From contig NZ_JBBOPI010000001.1 in the NCBI RefSeq assembly GCF_038003525.1, positions 1,975,001-2,039,000 of the forward strand: a stretch of DNA of 64,000 bases, given 5' to 3'. Below are positions 44,902 to 53,554 of the stretch, piece by piece; the first letter of the stretch is position 1; every line of letters starts with the position of its first letter. The translations under genes were made by a program, and so were the position numbers. Source of the stretch: Solibacillus sp. FSL H8-0538 (lineage in GTDB: Bacteria; Bacillota; Bacilli; Bacillales_A; Planococcaceae). The notes beneath the pieces are model-generated. The model searched no databases and was not told the origin of the DNA. It saw only the letters and a list, made by a program, of their open reading frames with translations.

Positions 44902-46088
44902 TTTTTTCTATATAGAAGGCATTTAATTTATAGAGTGCAACATTTTTCTCTCCACTTTTTCTCTACCTTTCTCTATACTTAAAGTAGAAGATGCCGGAAC
45001 AGAGAGAGCCATGCGTAAACGAATATTCATTCTCGAACAAGAAATACAAGCAGCGATGAAAGAAACAAAAGATGCCCGAATGTATCGACGCTACCAAGCC
45101 ATTTGCATGATGCTAGAAGGCGAGTCTTATGAAAAAATCAGCTCATACACAGGGTTATCACCTGCTACCATTTTTAATTATCGAAATGCTTACTATGAGA
45201 AAGGCTTAGCGGGTCTTGAACGAAAACTTGCCACGGGTCGTCCGAAGTTTTTAACACCTGAACAAGAGCAACAGGTATATTAAACCGTTGTCGAACGCAC
45301 GCCTGTGGATGTTGGTTTTCCCATGGAAATGAATTGGACAGCACCGTTAGTTCGCAAATGGATTCAACAAACGTTTCAAGTCAAGTACTCCGACCGCGGT
45401 ACACGTGATTTACTCTATCGCCTAAACTTAAGCTATACGAGACCAACCTATACACCGGAAAAAACCGATGTAGCCAAACAGGAAGCGTTCAAAGAAGCAT
45501 TTGAAACAGTAAAAAAAGCTCCTTAACGGACAGATGTTTGAAGATGAGTCCATGATTCGCGATTATCAAGTGATTTCGAACACTTGGTTTGCGAAAGGAA
45601 AACAAAAAAGATTCCTACATACGGTCGTCATCAAGGCGTGAAACTGATTGGTGTACTAGATTATGAAACAGGCGAAGTATTTTGCATACAGGAGGAACAG
45701 TATACAGCCGTTGAATTCTTAGCCTTTCTTAAAAAAATGTGGCGAAATACCTAGGCAAACGGATTGAGATGGTATTAGATAATGCCCGTATTCATCATGC
45801 GAAGCTGCTTCAGCCGTTTCTAGACGCGTATCGAGATGTCTTGACACTGATGTTCCTGCCTCCGTATAGCCCTGAATTGAATATAATTGAGGGTATATGG
45901 AAATGGCTGAATGCAACAGTAATTCAAAATGTATTTTTTCATAACGTTCAACAAATACGTAAAGCGGTTCAGGCATTTTTTCGCCAGATCAATAATTCGC
46001 CTGAGATTATGGTAGAGATCTTTGTCTGTAACTATAAATATTTATCGCCGTATATATAGTTAGAATTAGTGATTCCTATATAAAAAAG
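44902..46088 (+). mobile_element. IS630-family insertion sequence, inactive
   Basis: The putative ends share TTTTTCTATATAGAA-type sequence at 44902-44916 and, inverted, CCTATATAAAAAAGG at 46075-46089, with looser similarity further in (AATTTATAG against the complement of GTTAGAATTAG). The single transposase gene inside is broken. The element sits upstream of the potassium-uptake operon, so its right end may have displaced or supplied regulatory DNA there. The interval 44549-44901 before it shows no gene. Confidence 0.55.
45011..46059 (+). pseudogene. IS630 transposase, one stop and three frameshifts
   Basis: From ATG 45011 the frame encodes an HTH (SYEKISSYTGLSPATIFNYR), then meets TAA at 45281-45283, continues in the same frame to KQEAFKEAFETVKK, then shifts. 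The DDE core follows in later frames: MFEDESMIRDY (first aspartate region), LIGVLDYETGEVF, MVLDNARIHHAKLL (second aspartate) and PPYSPELNIIEGIWKWL (glutamate). Each of the three shifts falls in a run of six or seven A and each is cured by one A more or less. Confidence 0.8.
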
Positions 46089-46130
46089 GGTTGAAGCGTT
46101 TTACAACACTAGAAGAGATGGAGACACCCT

Positions 46131-47450
46131 ATGAAAAAACAACCGACAGTCATTTTAATATTCAGCTTCCTTTCATTAATTATTATTGGGACGTGTTTAC
46201 TGAAATTACCCTTTGCTGTTGAATCCACTCAGTCGATTGGCTGGTTGGATGCTATATTTACCGCTACCTCAGCTGTTTGTGTGACAGGATTAGTCGTCGT
46301 TGATACAGCGGATACCTTTTCATTATTCGGAGAAATCATTATTATCACCCTCATTCAACTGGGTGGACTTGGATCTATGACAGTCGCTTCGTTTATATTT
46401 TTACTTTTTGGGCGTTCTATTTCCTTTAAAGAAAAACTTATTTTGAGAGAAGCGTTTAACTTAGATTCGATGAATGAAATTTCACGGCTTATTAAACGGA
46501 TTGTCATATATGCTATTACAATTGAAAGTATTGGCGCTCTATTATTAACGAGTCGTTTCATTCAAGATATGCCATTTTCAAAAGCAATTTATTATGGCAT
46601 TTTTCATTCCGTTTCAAATTTTAACAACGCCGGGTTTGATCTATTCGGTCAATTTCGAAGCTTAACATCCTATGTAAATGATCCCGTTGTATCATTAACA
46701 ATTATGTCCCTCATTATTTTAGGTGGGCTTGGATTTCTTGTATTGGATGATCTCGTGCTTTATAAACTTCGACGCACCCTTTCTCTACATTCTAAAATTG
46801 TGTTAAGTATGACTGGGTTTCTCATTACAATTGGGACGCTGGCGATTTTATTTTTTGAATGGAGTAATACGGAAACCATTGGGACCTTTTCTCTGCCCGA
46901 AAAAATATTAGCAGCACTTTTTCATAGCGTCACTCCGAGAACAGCGGGAGCGAACACTTTGCTCATGGATGAACTGACGATTCCAACGCTTGCAATTACC
47001 ATTGTGTTAATGTTTATTGGGGCAGGTTCAGGTTCTACGGCAAGTGGCGTTAAAGTATCCACCGTTGCCATATTAGCTGCAACCGTTTGGAGCCAATTAA
47101 AAGGTGAGCCCGAAACGATTTTATTTAAACGTGCGATATCCACAGAGCTTATTTTAAAATCCTTTACACTCGTAAGTTGCAGTGCTTTGTGGGTTTTCTG
47201 CGTAACGATTGTTTTAAGTATCACTACAGATGGCTACCCGTTTATCGTCTATTTATTCGAAGCAACTTCTGCTTTTGGTACAGTCGGATTGTCATTAGGA
47301 CTTACACCTCATTTAACCGATGTCAGTCAGTGGATGATTATTGCGACAATGTTTATTGGACGAATTGGTACATTAACGATTCTCTTTGTCCTGTTACAAA
47401 AGAAAAAAAATAGTTACCGTCATCCATCCGGTACGATTTATATTGGCTAA
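46131..47450 (+). CDS. ktrB: TrkH/KtrB-family potassium uptake channel subunit
   Basis: This 439-residue membrane protein has four repeated M1-P-M2 units. The selectivity-filter loops are visible as TSAVCVTGLVVVDT near residue 45, SNFNNAGFDLFGQF near 162, SVTPRTAGANT near 265, and TSAFGTVGLSLG near 382, each with the filter glycine. The gating loop GSGSTASGVKVST lies in the third unit. It should move potassium (often with sodium coupling) when bound to the RCK ring. GGAG lies 7 nt before the ATG. The regulatory subunit gene follows after 13 bp. The symbol denotes KtrB/KtrD type; which one is not resolved. Confidence 0.9.
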   Translation: MKKQPTVILIFSFLSLIIIGTCLLKLPFAVESTQSIGWLDAIFTATSAVCVTGLVVVDTADTFSLFGEIIIITLIQLGGLGSMTVASFIFLLFGRSISFKEKLILREAFNLDSMNEISRLIKRIVIYAITIESIGALLLTSRFIQDMPFSKAIYYGIFHSVSNFNNAGFDLFGQFRSLTSYVNDPVVSLTIMSLIILGGLGFLVLDDLVLYKLRRTLSLHSKIVLSMTGFLITIGTLAILFFEWSNTETIGTFSLPEKILAALFHSVTPRTAGANTLLMDELTIPTLAITIVLMFIGAGSGSTASGVKVSTVAILAATVWSQLKGEPETILFKRAISTELILKSFTLVSCSALWVFCVTIVLSITTDGYPFIVYLFEATSAFGTVGLSLGLTPHLTDVSQWMIIATMFIGRIGTLTILFVLLQKKKNSYRHPSGTIYIG

Positions 47451-47463
47451 AGGAGAGAACAAT

Positions 47464-48114
47464 ATGTCAAGAACATTTGCAGTAATTGGCTTTGGCCGTT
47501 TTGGTCGAAGTGTGGCTTACAAGCTTGCTCGTGCAGGAGAACAAGTCATGATACTAGATCAAAGGGCTGAGCTTATCCAAGAAGTAGAACAGGATTTTAC
47601 ACAAGCGTATATTGCAGATGCAACGGATGAACGCGTTTTAAAGTCCCTTGATATTACGTCATTTGACTGTGTTATTTTAGCGATTGGGCATGATATCCAG
47701 GCCAGTATTTTAACGGCTATGTCCCTGAAAAACTTTGGTGCTCGTTCCATTATCGCCAAAGCACTCGATGAACGACACGGGCAAGTGCTTCAAAACATTG
47801 GGGTCGATTGGATTGTGTACCCCGAAAAGGATATGGGAGAGCGTGTCGGGAATCAAATTTTAAATCCACGTTTGTTAAATTATATTGAGCTATCTGATAA
47901 AATAAGCATAGAAGAAATAACCGTCCCTACACGTATGATCGGCCACACAATTAAGCAAATTGGTATTCGTGCCAAATATGATGTGACTATACTAGCGGTC
48001 ATTCGAAACGGTGACATTTTAGTATCAAATATTATCGATTTACCACTTGCAGAAGATGATCTAATCGTCATTCTCGGTTCAATCGAAGCCCTCCGCAGTA
48101 TTCAGAAAGTGTAA
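47464..48114 (+). CDS. ktrA: KtrA/TrkA-type RCK regulatory subunit
   Basis: The protein has 216 residues from ATG 47464 (GGAGAG 6 nt upstream). The RCK_N domain has the nucleotide-binding GFGRFGRSVAYKLARAG near residue 9, the acidic end of strand 2 (ILDQRAE), and FDCVILAIGHDIQAS. The RCK_C domain (about 135-216) has GHTIKQIGIRAKYDVTILAVIR and the closing DDLIVILGS, which in Firmicutes often binds c-di-AMP. It forms the octameric ring that gates the KtrB subunit. No c-di-AMP riboswitch is seen upstream of the pair. Confidence 0.9.
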   Translation: MSRTFAVIGFGRFGRSVAYKLARAGEQVMILDQRAELIQEVEQDFTQAYIADATDERVLKSLDITSFDCVILAIGHDIQASILTAMSLKNFGARSIIAKALDERHGQVLQNIGVDWIVYPEKDMGERVGNQILNPRLLNYIELSDKISIEEITVPTRMIGHTIKQIGIRAKYDVTILAVIRNGDILVSNIIDLPLAEDDLIVILGSIEALRSIQKV

Positions 48115-48338
48115 CTATTGATTGCATCTTCATTACAAAAGTACAGGTAGAATCACTTGTGATTCCACCTGTTCCTATCTCATTATTTTAGGCATTGTTA
48201 AATTCCATAGTTGATAATCACAAGATTCCTTAAATCCAGCATGCGCGCCTCCCACACCGTATGGCTAGCACGAATGCATTGCAGTAAAATATCAACAGTA
48301 AGATATAACAGCACCTTATTTTATTGGCACTGCCTTTA

Positions 48339-48959
48339 TTATCTATTCACAGCCATTCTTCCAAGCGGGCCATCTTCATTAATAATATCCATTAAATCAT
48401 AGACAGAAATCGGAAACATTGGGAAACCGGACGAATACGGAGTTATTTCATAAAGTTGGAAATAAATCACAAGAGCTTTGTCTGCAATGTAGTAATCTTG
48501 ATCTGGTCGAATCACCGTAAATTCACCGAGCAACTGAATGTCCCGTTCCTTTATTTGTATGTGAATTAATTCAGAAAGCCTTTTCACATAATCACTTCCC
48601 GGCTTGAATAAATCCTTCAATTCACAAATCTTCTGTTTTTCCATATCGAATGTCAAAGACTTGATGTAGGTCATACCATGTGCCGCATGATAATGATACG
48701 TGTAATTTGAGAGAGATAGGCTTAATACCTCCCGCTGATTGTTTTTTATTTCATATGAGCCAATCATCTCATCCACAGTTGTTGGCAAATTCCCCATTTG
48801 CATGAGCATAAGTTTCTTAGTCTCCATGGCAATCGCGCTATTTATTGTATGTTGCCACGGGAAATTTACTAGCCCCATTACCTGAGGATAAAAGACATTT
48901 TTATCCGCACCCCCACTTATTTGAAACGTATTTATACATACCGGAAATACTTGAGCCAT
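48339..48959 (-). CDS. DUF3298 (RsiV-like) domain protein without signal peptide
   Basis: This 206-residue protein fits DUF4163/DUF3298, the lysozyme-sensing RsiV-like fold: ISGGADKNVFYPQVMGL, EVLSLSLSNYTYHYHAAHGMTYIKSLTFDME, ELKDLFKPGSDYVKRLSEL (each shown in part) and LVIYFQLYEITPYSSGFPMF. No membrane anchor or signal is present, so it is not a classic anti-sigma factor; many Bacillales have such stand-alone copies. GGATGGGG precedes the ATG. It stands alone, convergent with ktrA. Confidence 0.75.
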   Translation of the reverse strand: MAQVFPVCINTFQISGGADKNVFYPQVMGLVNFPWQHTINSAIAMETKKLMLMQMGNLPTTVDEMIGSYEIKNNQREVLSLSLSNYTYHYHAAHGMTYIKSLTFDMEKQKICELKDLFKPGSDYVKRLSELIHIQIKERDIQLLGEFTVIRPDQDYYIADKALVIYFQLYEITPYSSGFPMFPISVYDLMDIINEDGPLGRMAVNR

Positions 48960-49026
48960 CGTTCCCCATCCTCTAAAGTTTTTACTAAATAATATTCATT
49001 AAAAAGTTTTATGTACTTAATGAAGC

Positions 49027-49109
49027 ATTAGAAAGACACATCTCGCCCAAAATAGGGCGAGATGCTGTCCTTACTTATGGAGATAAGAAAGTTATACTTT
49101 CTTATCTAC
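49027..49109 (+). repeat. Double-hairpin repeat, copy D
   Basis: This is a full-length copy with a perfect second palindrome, AGATAAGAAAGT-TAT-ACTTTCTTATCT. Hairpin 1 is GACACATCTCGCCC / GGGCGAGATGCTGTC. It lies 75 bp upstream of the collagen-like gene and, with copy E in the same orientation, brackets it. Confidence 0.8.
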
Positions 49110-49184
49110 TGGAATAGGGACGCACCCCTCCTCATTATGTCGCATAGATTAATAGGAACGAAAAACGGAAAGAAGGTATCCGTC

Positions 49185-49761
49185 ATGAATCCTTTTAATC
49201 AATCAGATAGCAATATGGATCCATTTTTCAATGTAAACCCACTGCGACCAGGTGGTGGACCGGGTGGACCAGGATTTCCAGGGGGACCAGGGTTTCCAGG
49301 GGGACCAGGGTTTCCGGGGGGACCAGGGTTTCCGGGGGGACCAGGGTTTCCGGGGGGACCAGGGTTTCCGGGGGGACCAGGGTTTCCGGGGGGACCAGGG
49401 TTTCCGGGGGGACCAGGGTTTCCGGGGGGACCAGGGTTTCCGGGGGGACCAGGGGTTTCCGGGGGGACCGGGTGGACCAGGTGGACCGGGTCATCCAGGG
49501 GGACCGGGTGGACCGGGTGCAATGCCAATGGGACCGCCACCAAGTTTCTCACCGCCAATTCCAGCATGGCAAGTGCATCCAAATAATATGCGTGGCTGTT
49601 TGTACCGCAACACATATGTTTGGCTAAGAAATGGTGATAGCTACTGGTTCTTCCCCACTTTTGTAAGCAGGTCAATCATCATGGGCTTCCGTTGGGGTAG
49701 ATTTGGCTGGATATATCACGTAATAAACCCTGATAGTATAAGGTCGTTTCAATGTTTTTAA
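49185..49761 (+). pseudogene. Collagen-like surface protein, frameshifted in the repeat array
   Basis: The frame opens at ATG 49185 (AGAAGG upstream) with [20 protein letters not shown] and passes into about eleven GPGFPG hexapeptide units. At 49452-49455 one unit has GGGG where every other has GGG. After it the reading frame with sense changes by one, continuing as [16 protein letters not shown], then [15 protein letters not shown] and a 60-residue C-terminal domain ([40 protein letters not shown]). With one G fewer the product is 191 residues. Without it, translation ends out of frame at 49586. Such short-N-terminus, collagen-stalk, globular-C-terminus proteins occur on spore surfaces of Bacillales. 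The state may be mutant, phase-OFF or a sequencing error. Confidence 0.75.
49266..49463 (+). repeat. 18-bp tandem array encoding GPGFPG
   Basis: Eleven units begin every 18 bp from 49266 to 49446 with GGACCAGGGTTTCCGGGG as the common form. The first has GGATTTCC and the early ones CCAGGG in place of CCGGGG; those from about 49302 on are essentially identical. The last unit is 19 bp long because of an extra G. Identity at synonymous sites points to recent expansion. Confidence 0.9.
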
Positions 49762-49779
49762 GAAATCTGTTGATGAATC

Positions 49780-49868
49780 ATTTAGAAAGACACAACTCAC
49801 CCATAATAGAGCGAGTTAATGTCTTAACTAATGTAGATAGGAAAGTTATCCTTTCTTATCCCCAAATA
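49780..49868 (+). repeat. Double-hairpin repeat, copy E (degenerate)
   Basis: It lies 18 bp after the collagen-like gene. The arms are worn (ACTCACCC against GAGCGAGT), while GATAGGAAAGTTATCCTTTCTTATCC keeps the second hairpin. The orientation is the same as copy D. Confidence 0.7.
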
Positions 49869-49982
49869 TAATGCGCAAAGCTTACTTTGAAAATTGGAAA
49901 CTTACTAATAGCCACAACCTAACATTTTATATTGTTCTATACATCTGCAGTTCCCTATTATATATTAAAATATGGTGATGAT

Positions 49983-50741
49983 ATGAAAACAAAAATTTAT
50001 TTTGACAACGAAAAATTCATCTCAGGAATGACTCTTAAAGACGTAGCCGAAAGCGAACAAAATAATATGGCGCTTCATTCCTGTGAAAACCTTGAAGATA
50101 TTTTGGAAAACCGCAAAAAGTTAGCTACTACCCTACAGTGCGAGCTAGGCAATTTCGTTTGTGCAAATCAAACACATAGCGCAAACTTCTACCACGTTAC
50201 ACTGGCTGATAAGGGTTGTGGTGCAGATCGACTAGATACCGCAATTAAAGATACCGACGCCCTATATACTTATGAGCCAAACACATTATTGTGCAGCTTT
50301 ACGGCCGATTGTGTGCCTGTCATTTTTTTCAACGAGGTGAACGGTTTGATCGGTATTGTCCATTCAGGCTGGCAAGGGACCGTGAAAGAAATTACGCCAA
50401 AACTTATTAACCATTTAACAAAAGCTGAAAAGTGTAATCCGTGTGATTTTAATGTTTACATTGGTGCAGCTCTTAGCCAGGAAAAATTTGAAGTGGACGA
50501 AGATGTATACGTGAAGTTTTTAAATCTTGGCTACGCAGATGATTTCATGTATTACAACTACAAAACGGATAAGTATCACATTGACAATCAACAAACCGTG
50601 AAAAGACAATGCGAGCTAGCAGGTATCCCCGCTGATCAAATTACGGTTGATGCAACGTGTACGTATATAAGTGAGGATGGTTTCTCCTACCGTCAAGACA
50701 AAAAAGCTGGACGGCATATGAGTTTTATTATGAAGAAATGA
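49983..50741 (+). CDS. Laccase-domain protein (YlmD/YfiH family)
   Basis: This 252-residue cytosolic protein of the DUF152 family is now known in other bacteria to act as a purine nucleoside phosphorylase/deaminase. Metal-site residues are visible: NQTHSANF (His), FTADCVPV (Cys) and VHSGWQGTVKEI (His), with GAALSQEKFEVDED and TCTYISEDGFSYRQD closing the fold. The start at 49983 follows GGTGATGAT at short spacing; an earlier frame start has no site. It is shorter than typical YlmD by about 20 residues. A terminator follows. Confidence 0.88.
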   Translation: MKTKIYFDNEKFISGMTLKDVAESEQNNMALHSCENLEDILENRKKLATTLQCELGNFVCANQTHSANFYHVTLADKGCGADRLDTAIKDTDALYTYEPNTLLCSFTADCVPVIFFNEVNGLIGIVHSGWQGTVKEITPKLINHLTKAEKCNPCDFNVYIGAALSQEKFEVDEDVYVKFLNLGYADDFMYYNYKTDKYHIDNQQTVKRQCELAGIPADQITVDATCTYISEDGFSYRQDKKAGRHMSFIMKK

Positions 50742-50798
50742 CAATATGTGCTGGCCACCTGCTATACGAATAAGTTTTCTTTTGAAGGAAAAAACAAG

Positions 50799-50826
50799 CA
50801 AGAGAAATCTCAATTGATTTCTCTTG
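50799..50826 (+). terminator. Terminator of the laccase-domain gene
   Basis: An 11-bp perfect stem CAAGAGAAATC / GATTTCTCTTG is followed by TTTATTTTGT. Confidence 0.75.
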
Positions 50827-50855
50827 TTTATTTTGTATTTTAAAATAAGGATTAT

Positions 50856-51539
50856 TCAGATTTTTTTCGGTTTCATACTAAGTGAATAATAGATTTGAAT
50901 GAATAATAAAATGACGCCAATGCCAATAATACTAATTAGTTGAGAGTTTCCCGTAAAAATCGAATAAAACATTAAAGTAAACCCTAATAATATTAACGTC
51001 GCAATAATCCAAAAATATAACTTATATAAACTTTTCAGCATGACATACTTTTCACCATCATCATAGCTATCAAAAAGCTCTTGTTGATAGGTTGGTGACT
51101 GTGGATCAGGCAGTTTAAACTCTGGATGTGAATAGCGCAATAAATACGTAAGTAACACTAAACCTACGAACGACGCAACAAATAACACCGTTGCATACAA
51201 TGATATTAAAGGATTCGTATCACGTTCTAGCAACAAGGCAGCTAGAAACGTAACAAATGAAATCGAGAATGAAGCCTGTGCCCACGTAACCGCTGAATAT
51301 GCTCCGCGTTCAATAGACAATTGCCACGCGTCTTCCAGCTCCACCTCTACATGCTGTTCCCCTTTCACATGTACATAGACGCTATATAGACTAGCAATTA
51401 ATAAGCTATATAAACCAATTAGAATGGCAATACAAATTCCGTTATACGTAGCAGTTGGTTGTTTTGCAGTGCCTACTAATTCGCTTAGTAAATAAAGAAA
51501 AATAGCTTTTATGAACATAGGTATTAAAAGCTTTTTCAT
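50856..51539 (-). CDS. DUF3169-like membrane protein paired with HTH regulator
   Basis: This 227-residue protein has about six helices in three pairs, separated by a cytosolic loop VHVKGEQHVEVELEDAW and a second one, QQELFDSYDDGEKYVMLKSLYKLYFW; the latter resembles DUF3169. Its ATG overlaps the regulator stop by 4 bp. This repeats the architecture of the pair at 3317-3939: small Xre gene first, membrane protein second, ATGA coupling. The role is unknown. Confidence 0.6.
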   Translation of the reverse strand: MKKLLIPMFIKAIFLYLLSELVGTAKQPTATYNGICIAILIGLYSLLIASLYSVYVHVKGEQHVEVELEDAWQLSIERGAYSAVTWAQASFSISFVTFLAALLLERDTNPLISLYATVLFVASFVGLVLLTYLLRYSHPEFKLPDPQSPTYQQELFDSYDDGEKYVMLKSLYKLYFWIIATLILLGFTLMFYSIFTGNSQLISIIGIGVILLFIQIYYSLSMKPKKI

Positions 51540-51742
51540 GACAATTCCTCTTCAGAAAATCGAAAAAAGTTTTCAATCGGCTCTTGAAATACTTTGGCAA
51601 TACGTGCTGCGATGAGGAGTGATTGCAGGTACTCCCCTCGTTCGATTAAACTGACTGTCTGCCTTGATATTTTTGCACGTTTCGCAAGCTCCGATTGATT
51701 CATCCCATCTCTTGCCCGTAACTCCTTTAATCGATTTTTCAT
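51536..51742 (-). CDS. Small Xre-type HTH regulator
   Basis: The protein has 68 residues from ATG 51742; GTG 51745 is an alternative and no strong ribosome binding site is seen. The HTH (LAKRAKISRQTVSLIERGEY) is followed by AARIAKVFQEPIENFFRF, as in the YozG-like group. It is probably the regulator of its own two-gene operon with the DUF3169-like protein. Upstream, at 51800-51880, irregular inverted sequences (ATCGCCTC, TTGGCGAT) could hold operators but no clear palindrome stands out. Confidence 0.82.
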   Translation of the reverse strand: MKNRLKELRARDGMNQSELAKRAKISRQTVSLIERGEYLQSLLIAARIAKVFQEPIENFFRFSEEELS

Positions 51743-51999
51743 CACATCTTTTAAAAAGAGATGTTTGTTGATGGTTTGAGAAAAGCCGTTATATTCGTCA
51801 AACTCACGAAATAAAAATTGCCCGGTATCCGAGGATAGATCGCCTCTATCGTTGGATAATTACAGTTGGCGATTGAAATGAAGTGTCATTTGCGGTAATC
51901 AAATTATTAGAAGAATCCTTTCTATTGGTTAATTTTTATTCGATTAAACCTTATCAGAAACGGATACTTTTTTCATTTTTTTAATGAAAAAGAGAATCC

Positions 52000-52031
52000 C
52001 GCCAAAAAGCTGACGTGATAGCTTTTTGGCG
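52000..52031 (-). terminator. Terminator of the beta-propeller operon
   Basis: A perfect 12-bp stem CGCCAAAAAGCT / AGCTTTTTGGCG with an 8-nt loop, about 55 nt after the last gene of the operon. The interval 51743-51999 otherwise shows no gene. Confidence 0.7.
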
Positions 52032-52084
52032 AGATTTTGTGTAGGTTGATGAATAATCTAGGTGAATTCATCCAATTTCTATTC

Positions 52085-52228
52085 CTAATTTATTTTTTCT
52101 ATCTTTCTTTTAAACGTTTCAACTATAATAAAAGGTATTCGATATTTTTTAGAGATTTCGAAACTATTTACTTTAGGATTTTCTTCTAATTCTTTATTAA
52201 TCAATTTGATAATATCTTTTTTTTCCAA
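52085..52228 (-). CDS. 47-residue HTH-like small protein
   Basis: A TTG start at 52228 has GAGGTGATTCAA upstream, nearly the same leader as that of the beta-propeller gene before it. The product is EKKDIIKLINKELEENP, then VNSFEISKKYRIPFIIVETFKR. The second half looks like a small helix-turn-helix or SinI/Spo0E-like helical hairpin. It follows the beta-propeller gene closely on the same strand and precedes a terminator, so it is probably its operon partner. No family is recognised. Confidence 0.5.
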   Translation of the reverse strand: MEKKDIIKLINKELEENPKVNSFEISKKYRIPFIIVETFKRKIEKIN

Positions 52229-52276
52229 TTGAATCACCTCTATTTGATTGTTTGTTCTTATTAAACTAGATATCAC

Positions 52277-53437
52277 TTAGATAGTAATTGGGGTAATTGC
52301 TATCCCATTATTCCCGATAGAAATATTCCCAACTATAAGGGAATCAATGACAGTATTAGTAACAGTATTGATGACGGAAACCGTTCTAGACTCCACGTTT
52401 GTTATATAAGCACGAGAACCATCTGGTGTGATAGCAATTCCTGCAGGTCCATTTCCTTCGGGAGCAAGAGGAATGAAAATCAGAGAAATATTTGTAGCCA
52501 ATATGATAACTGTAACTGTGTCGTTAAGGATATTCGTAACATAGACGCGGGAACCGTCGGGCGTGACAGCAATCCCAAACGGGCCTATTCCCGAAGTGAA
52601 GAAATCGATAGTAGACAAAACCGTATTTGTTGTCGTACTAATGACAGAAACCGAGTTATTTTCTGTATTTGCAGTATAAACATGGGAACCGTCGGGGGCG
52701 ATAGCAATGGCTAAAGAACCTTCTATATCTGGACCGAGAGAAATAGTAGGCAGAACGGTATTTGTTTCCGTATTAATGACGGCAACTCCCCCAAATGCAG
52801 TTGATACATAAGCGCGGGAACCGTCGGGAGTGATAACAATTCCTGTAGGAGCCTCAACATCAGAACCGAGAGAAATGGTAGTCAGAACGGCATTTGTTGT
52901 CGTATCAATTACAGAAACCGTGTTGTTTCGAAAGTTTGCAGTATAGGCCCGGGAACTGTCCGGAGTAAAAGCAACGGCATTAGGTCCTGATCCATCGGGA
53001 GCGAGAGAAATAGTAGTCAGAATTTTATTTGTTTTTGTATTGATGACCGAAATCGTATCTGCGTTAAAATTTGGTATATAGACATTGGAACCATTAGGTG
53101 TGATAGCGGGCATAATAGGTAAATCTCCAACAGGAATTAAATCGAAAACCGTGTTGGTAGCTGTATTGACCACATGGACAACATTTTCATTGAAGTCTCC
53201 TGTTACATACGCAAACGGACCAAAATCGATGGAGCTAATCGAACAGATGGGGATGATGCGTGTTCCGAATACACCAACGAGAATCAGTTTTCCTTCATCT
53301 ACTCTGTAAATACGGCCTTCTAGAGTTTCACAACTTTCCGAAAGCCTAACCGAAATAAACTGGCCTTCTAATTCCTGGAGTGTCATCCTTAAATCTTGAA
53401 AACATATACTTTCCGGCTTTATTGGTCTTATTCCCAA
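52277..53437 (-). CDS. Seven-bladed YVTN beta-propeller with N-terminal LSm-like domain
   Basis: The protein has 386 residues from TTG 53437 (GAGGTG 5 nt upstream). Residues 12-70 look like a small SH3/LSm-type beta barrel (LEGQFISVRLSESCETLEGRI, GVFGTRIIPICSISSIDFG). From residue 75 on there are seven blades of about 45 residues built on TPDGSRAYVTN and VSVINTTTNTVLTTI, the YVTN family. Several blades are close to identical in DNA, suggesting recent duplication. No signal peptide or anchor is present. The barrel resembles that of some Bacillus spore coat proteins, so a spore-surface role is possible but unproven. Confidence 0.75.
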   Translation of the reverse strand: MGIRPIKPESICFQDLRMTLQELEGQFISVRLSESCETLEGRIYRVDEGKLILVGVFGTRIIPICSISSIDFGPFAYVTGDFNENVVHVVNTATNTVFDLIPVGDLPIMPAITPNGSNVYIPNFNADTISVINTKTNKILTTISLAPDGSGPNAVAFTPDSSRAYTANFRNNTVSVIDTTTNAVLTTISLGSDVEAPTGIVITPDGSRAYVSTAFGGVAVINTETNTVLPTISLGPDIEGSLAIAIAPDGSHVYTANTENNSVSVISTTTNTVLSTIDFFTSGIGPFGIAVTPDGSRVYVTNILNDTVTVIILATNISLIFIPLAPEGNGPAGIAITPDGSRAYITNVESRTVSVINTVTNTVIDSLIVGNISIGNNGIAITPITI

Positions 53438-53554
53438 AATATCACCTCTTTTTTTCTTGTTAATCTTTAACATTGTATGTATTGAAATCAGTAGCGTTAC
53501 ATAAATAAATTAACTTGTTCCTAGATTATTCACCGGCCAACGCAAAATACCTTA

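Noticed and set aside
2818-46059. Stop-codon reassignment or recoding
   Set aside because: Interrupting stops are TAA, TAG and TGA in unrelated genes, and the same codons end all intact genes. No selenocysteine-type structure was noticed at the TGA sites.
46060-46130. c-di-AMP (ydaO) riboswitch upstream of ktrB
   Set aside because: Only about 70 bp separate the IS630 transposase end and the gene; there is no room for, or trace of, that fold.
49266-49463. CRISPR-like regular repetition
   Set aside because: The units are contiguous 18-bp tandem repeats with no spacers, and they encode GPGFPG.
49199-49675. Long minus-strand frames rich in PPGNPG or PPETLV over the collagen array
   Set aside because: They are mirror images of the 18-bp repeats with no ribosome binding site; the plus-strand frame has a start, a conserved C-terminal domain and a sensible stop.
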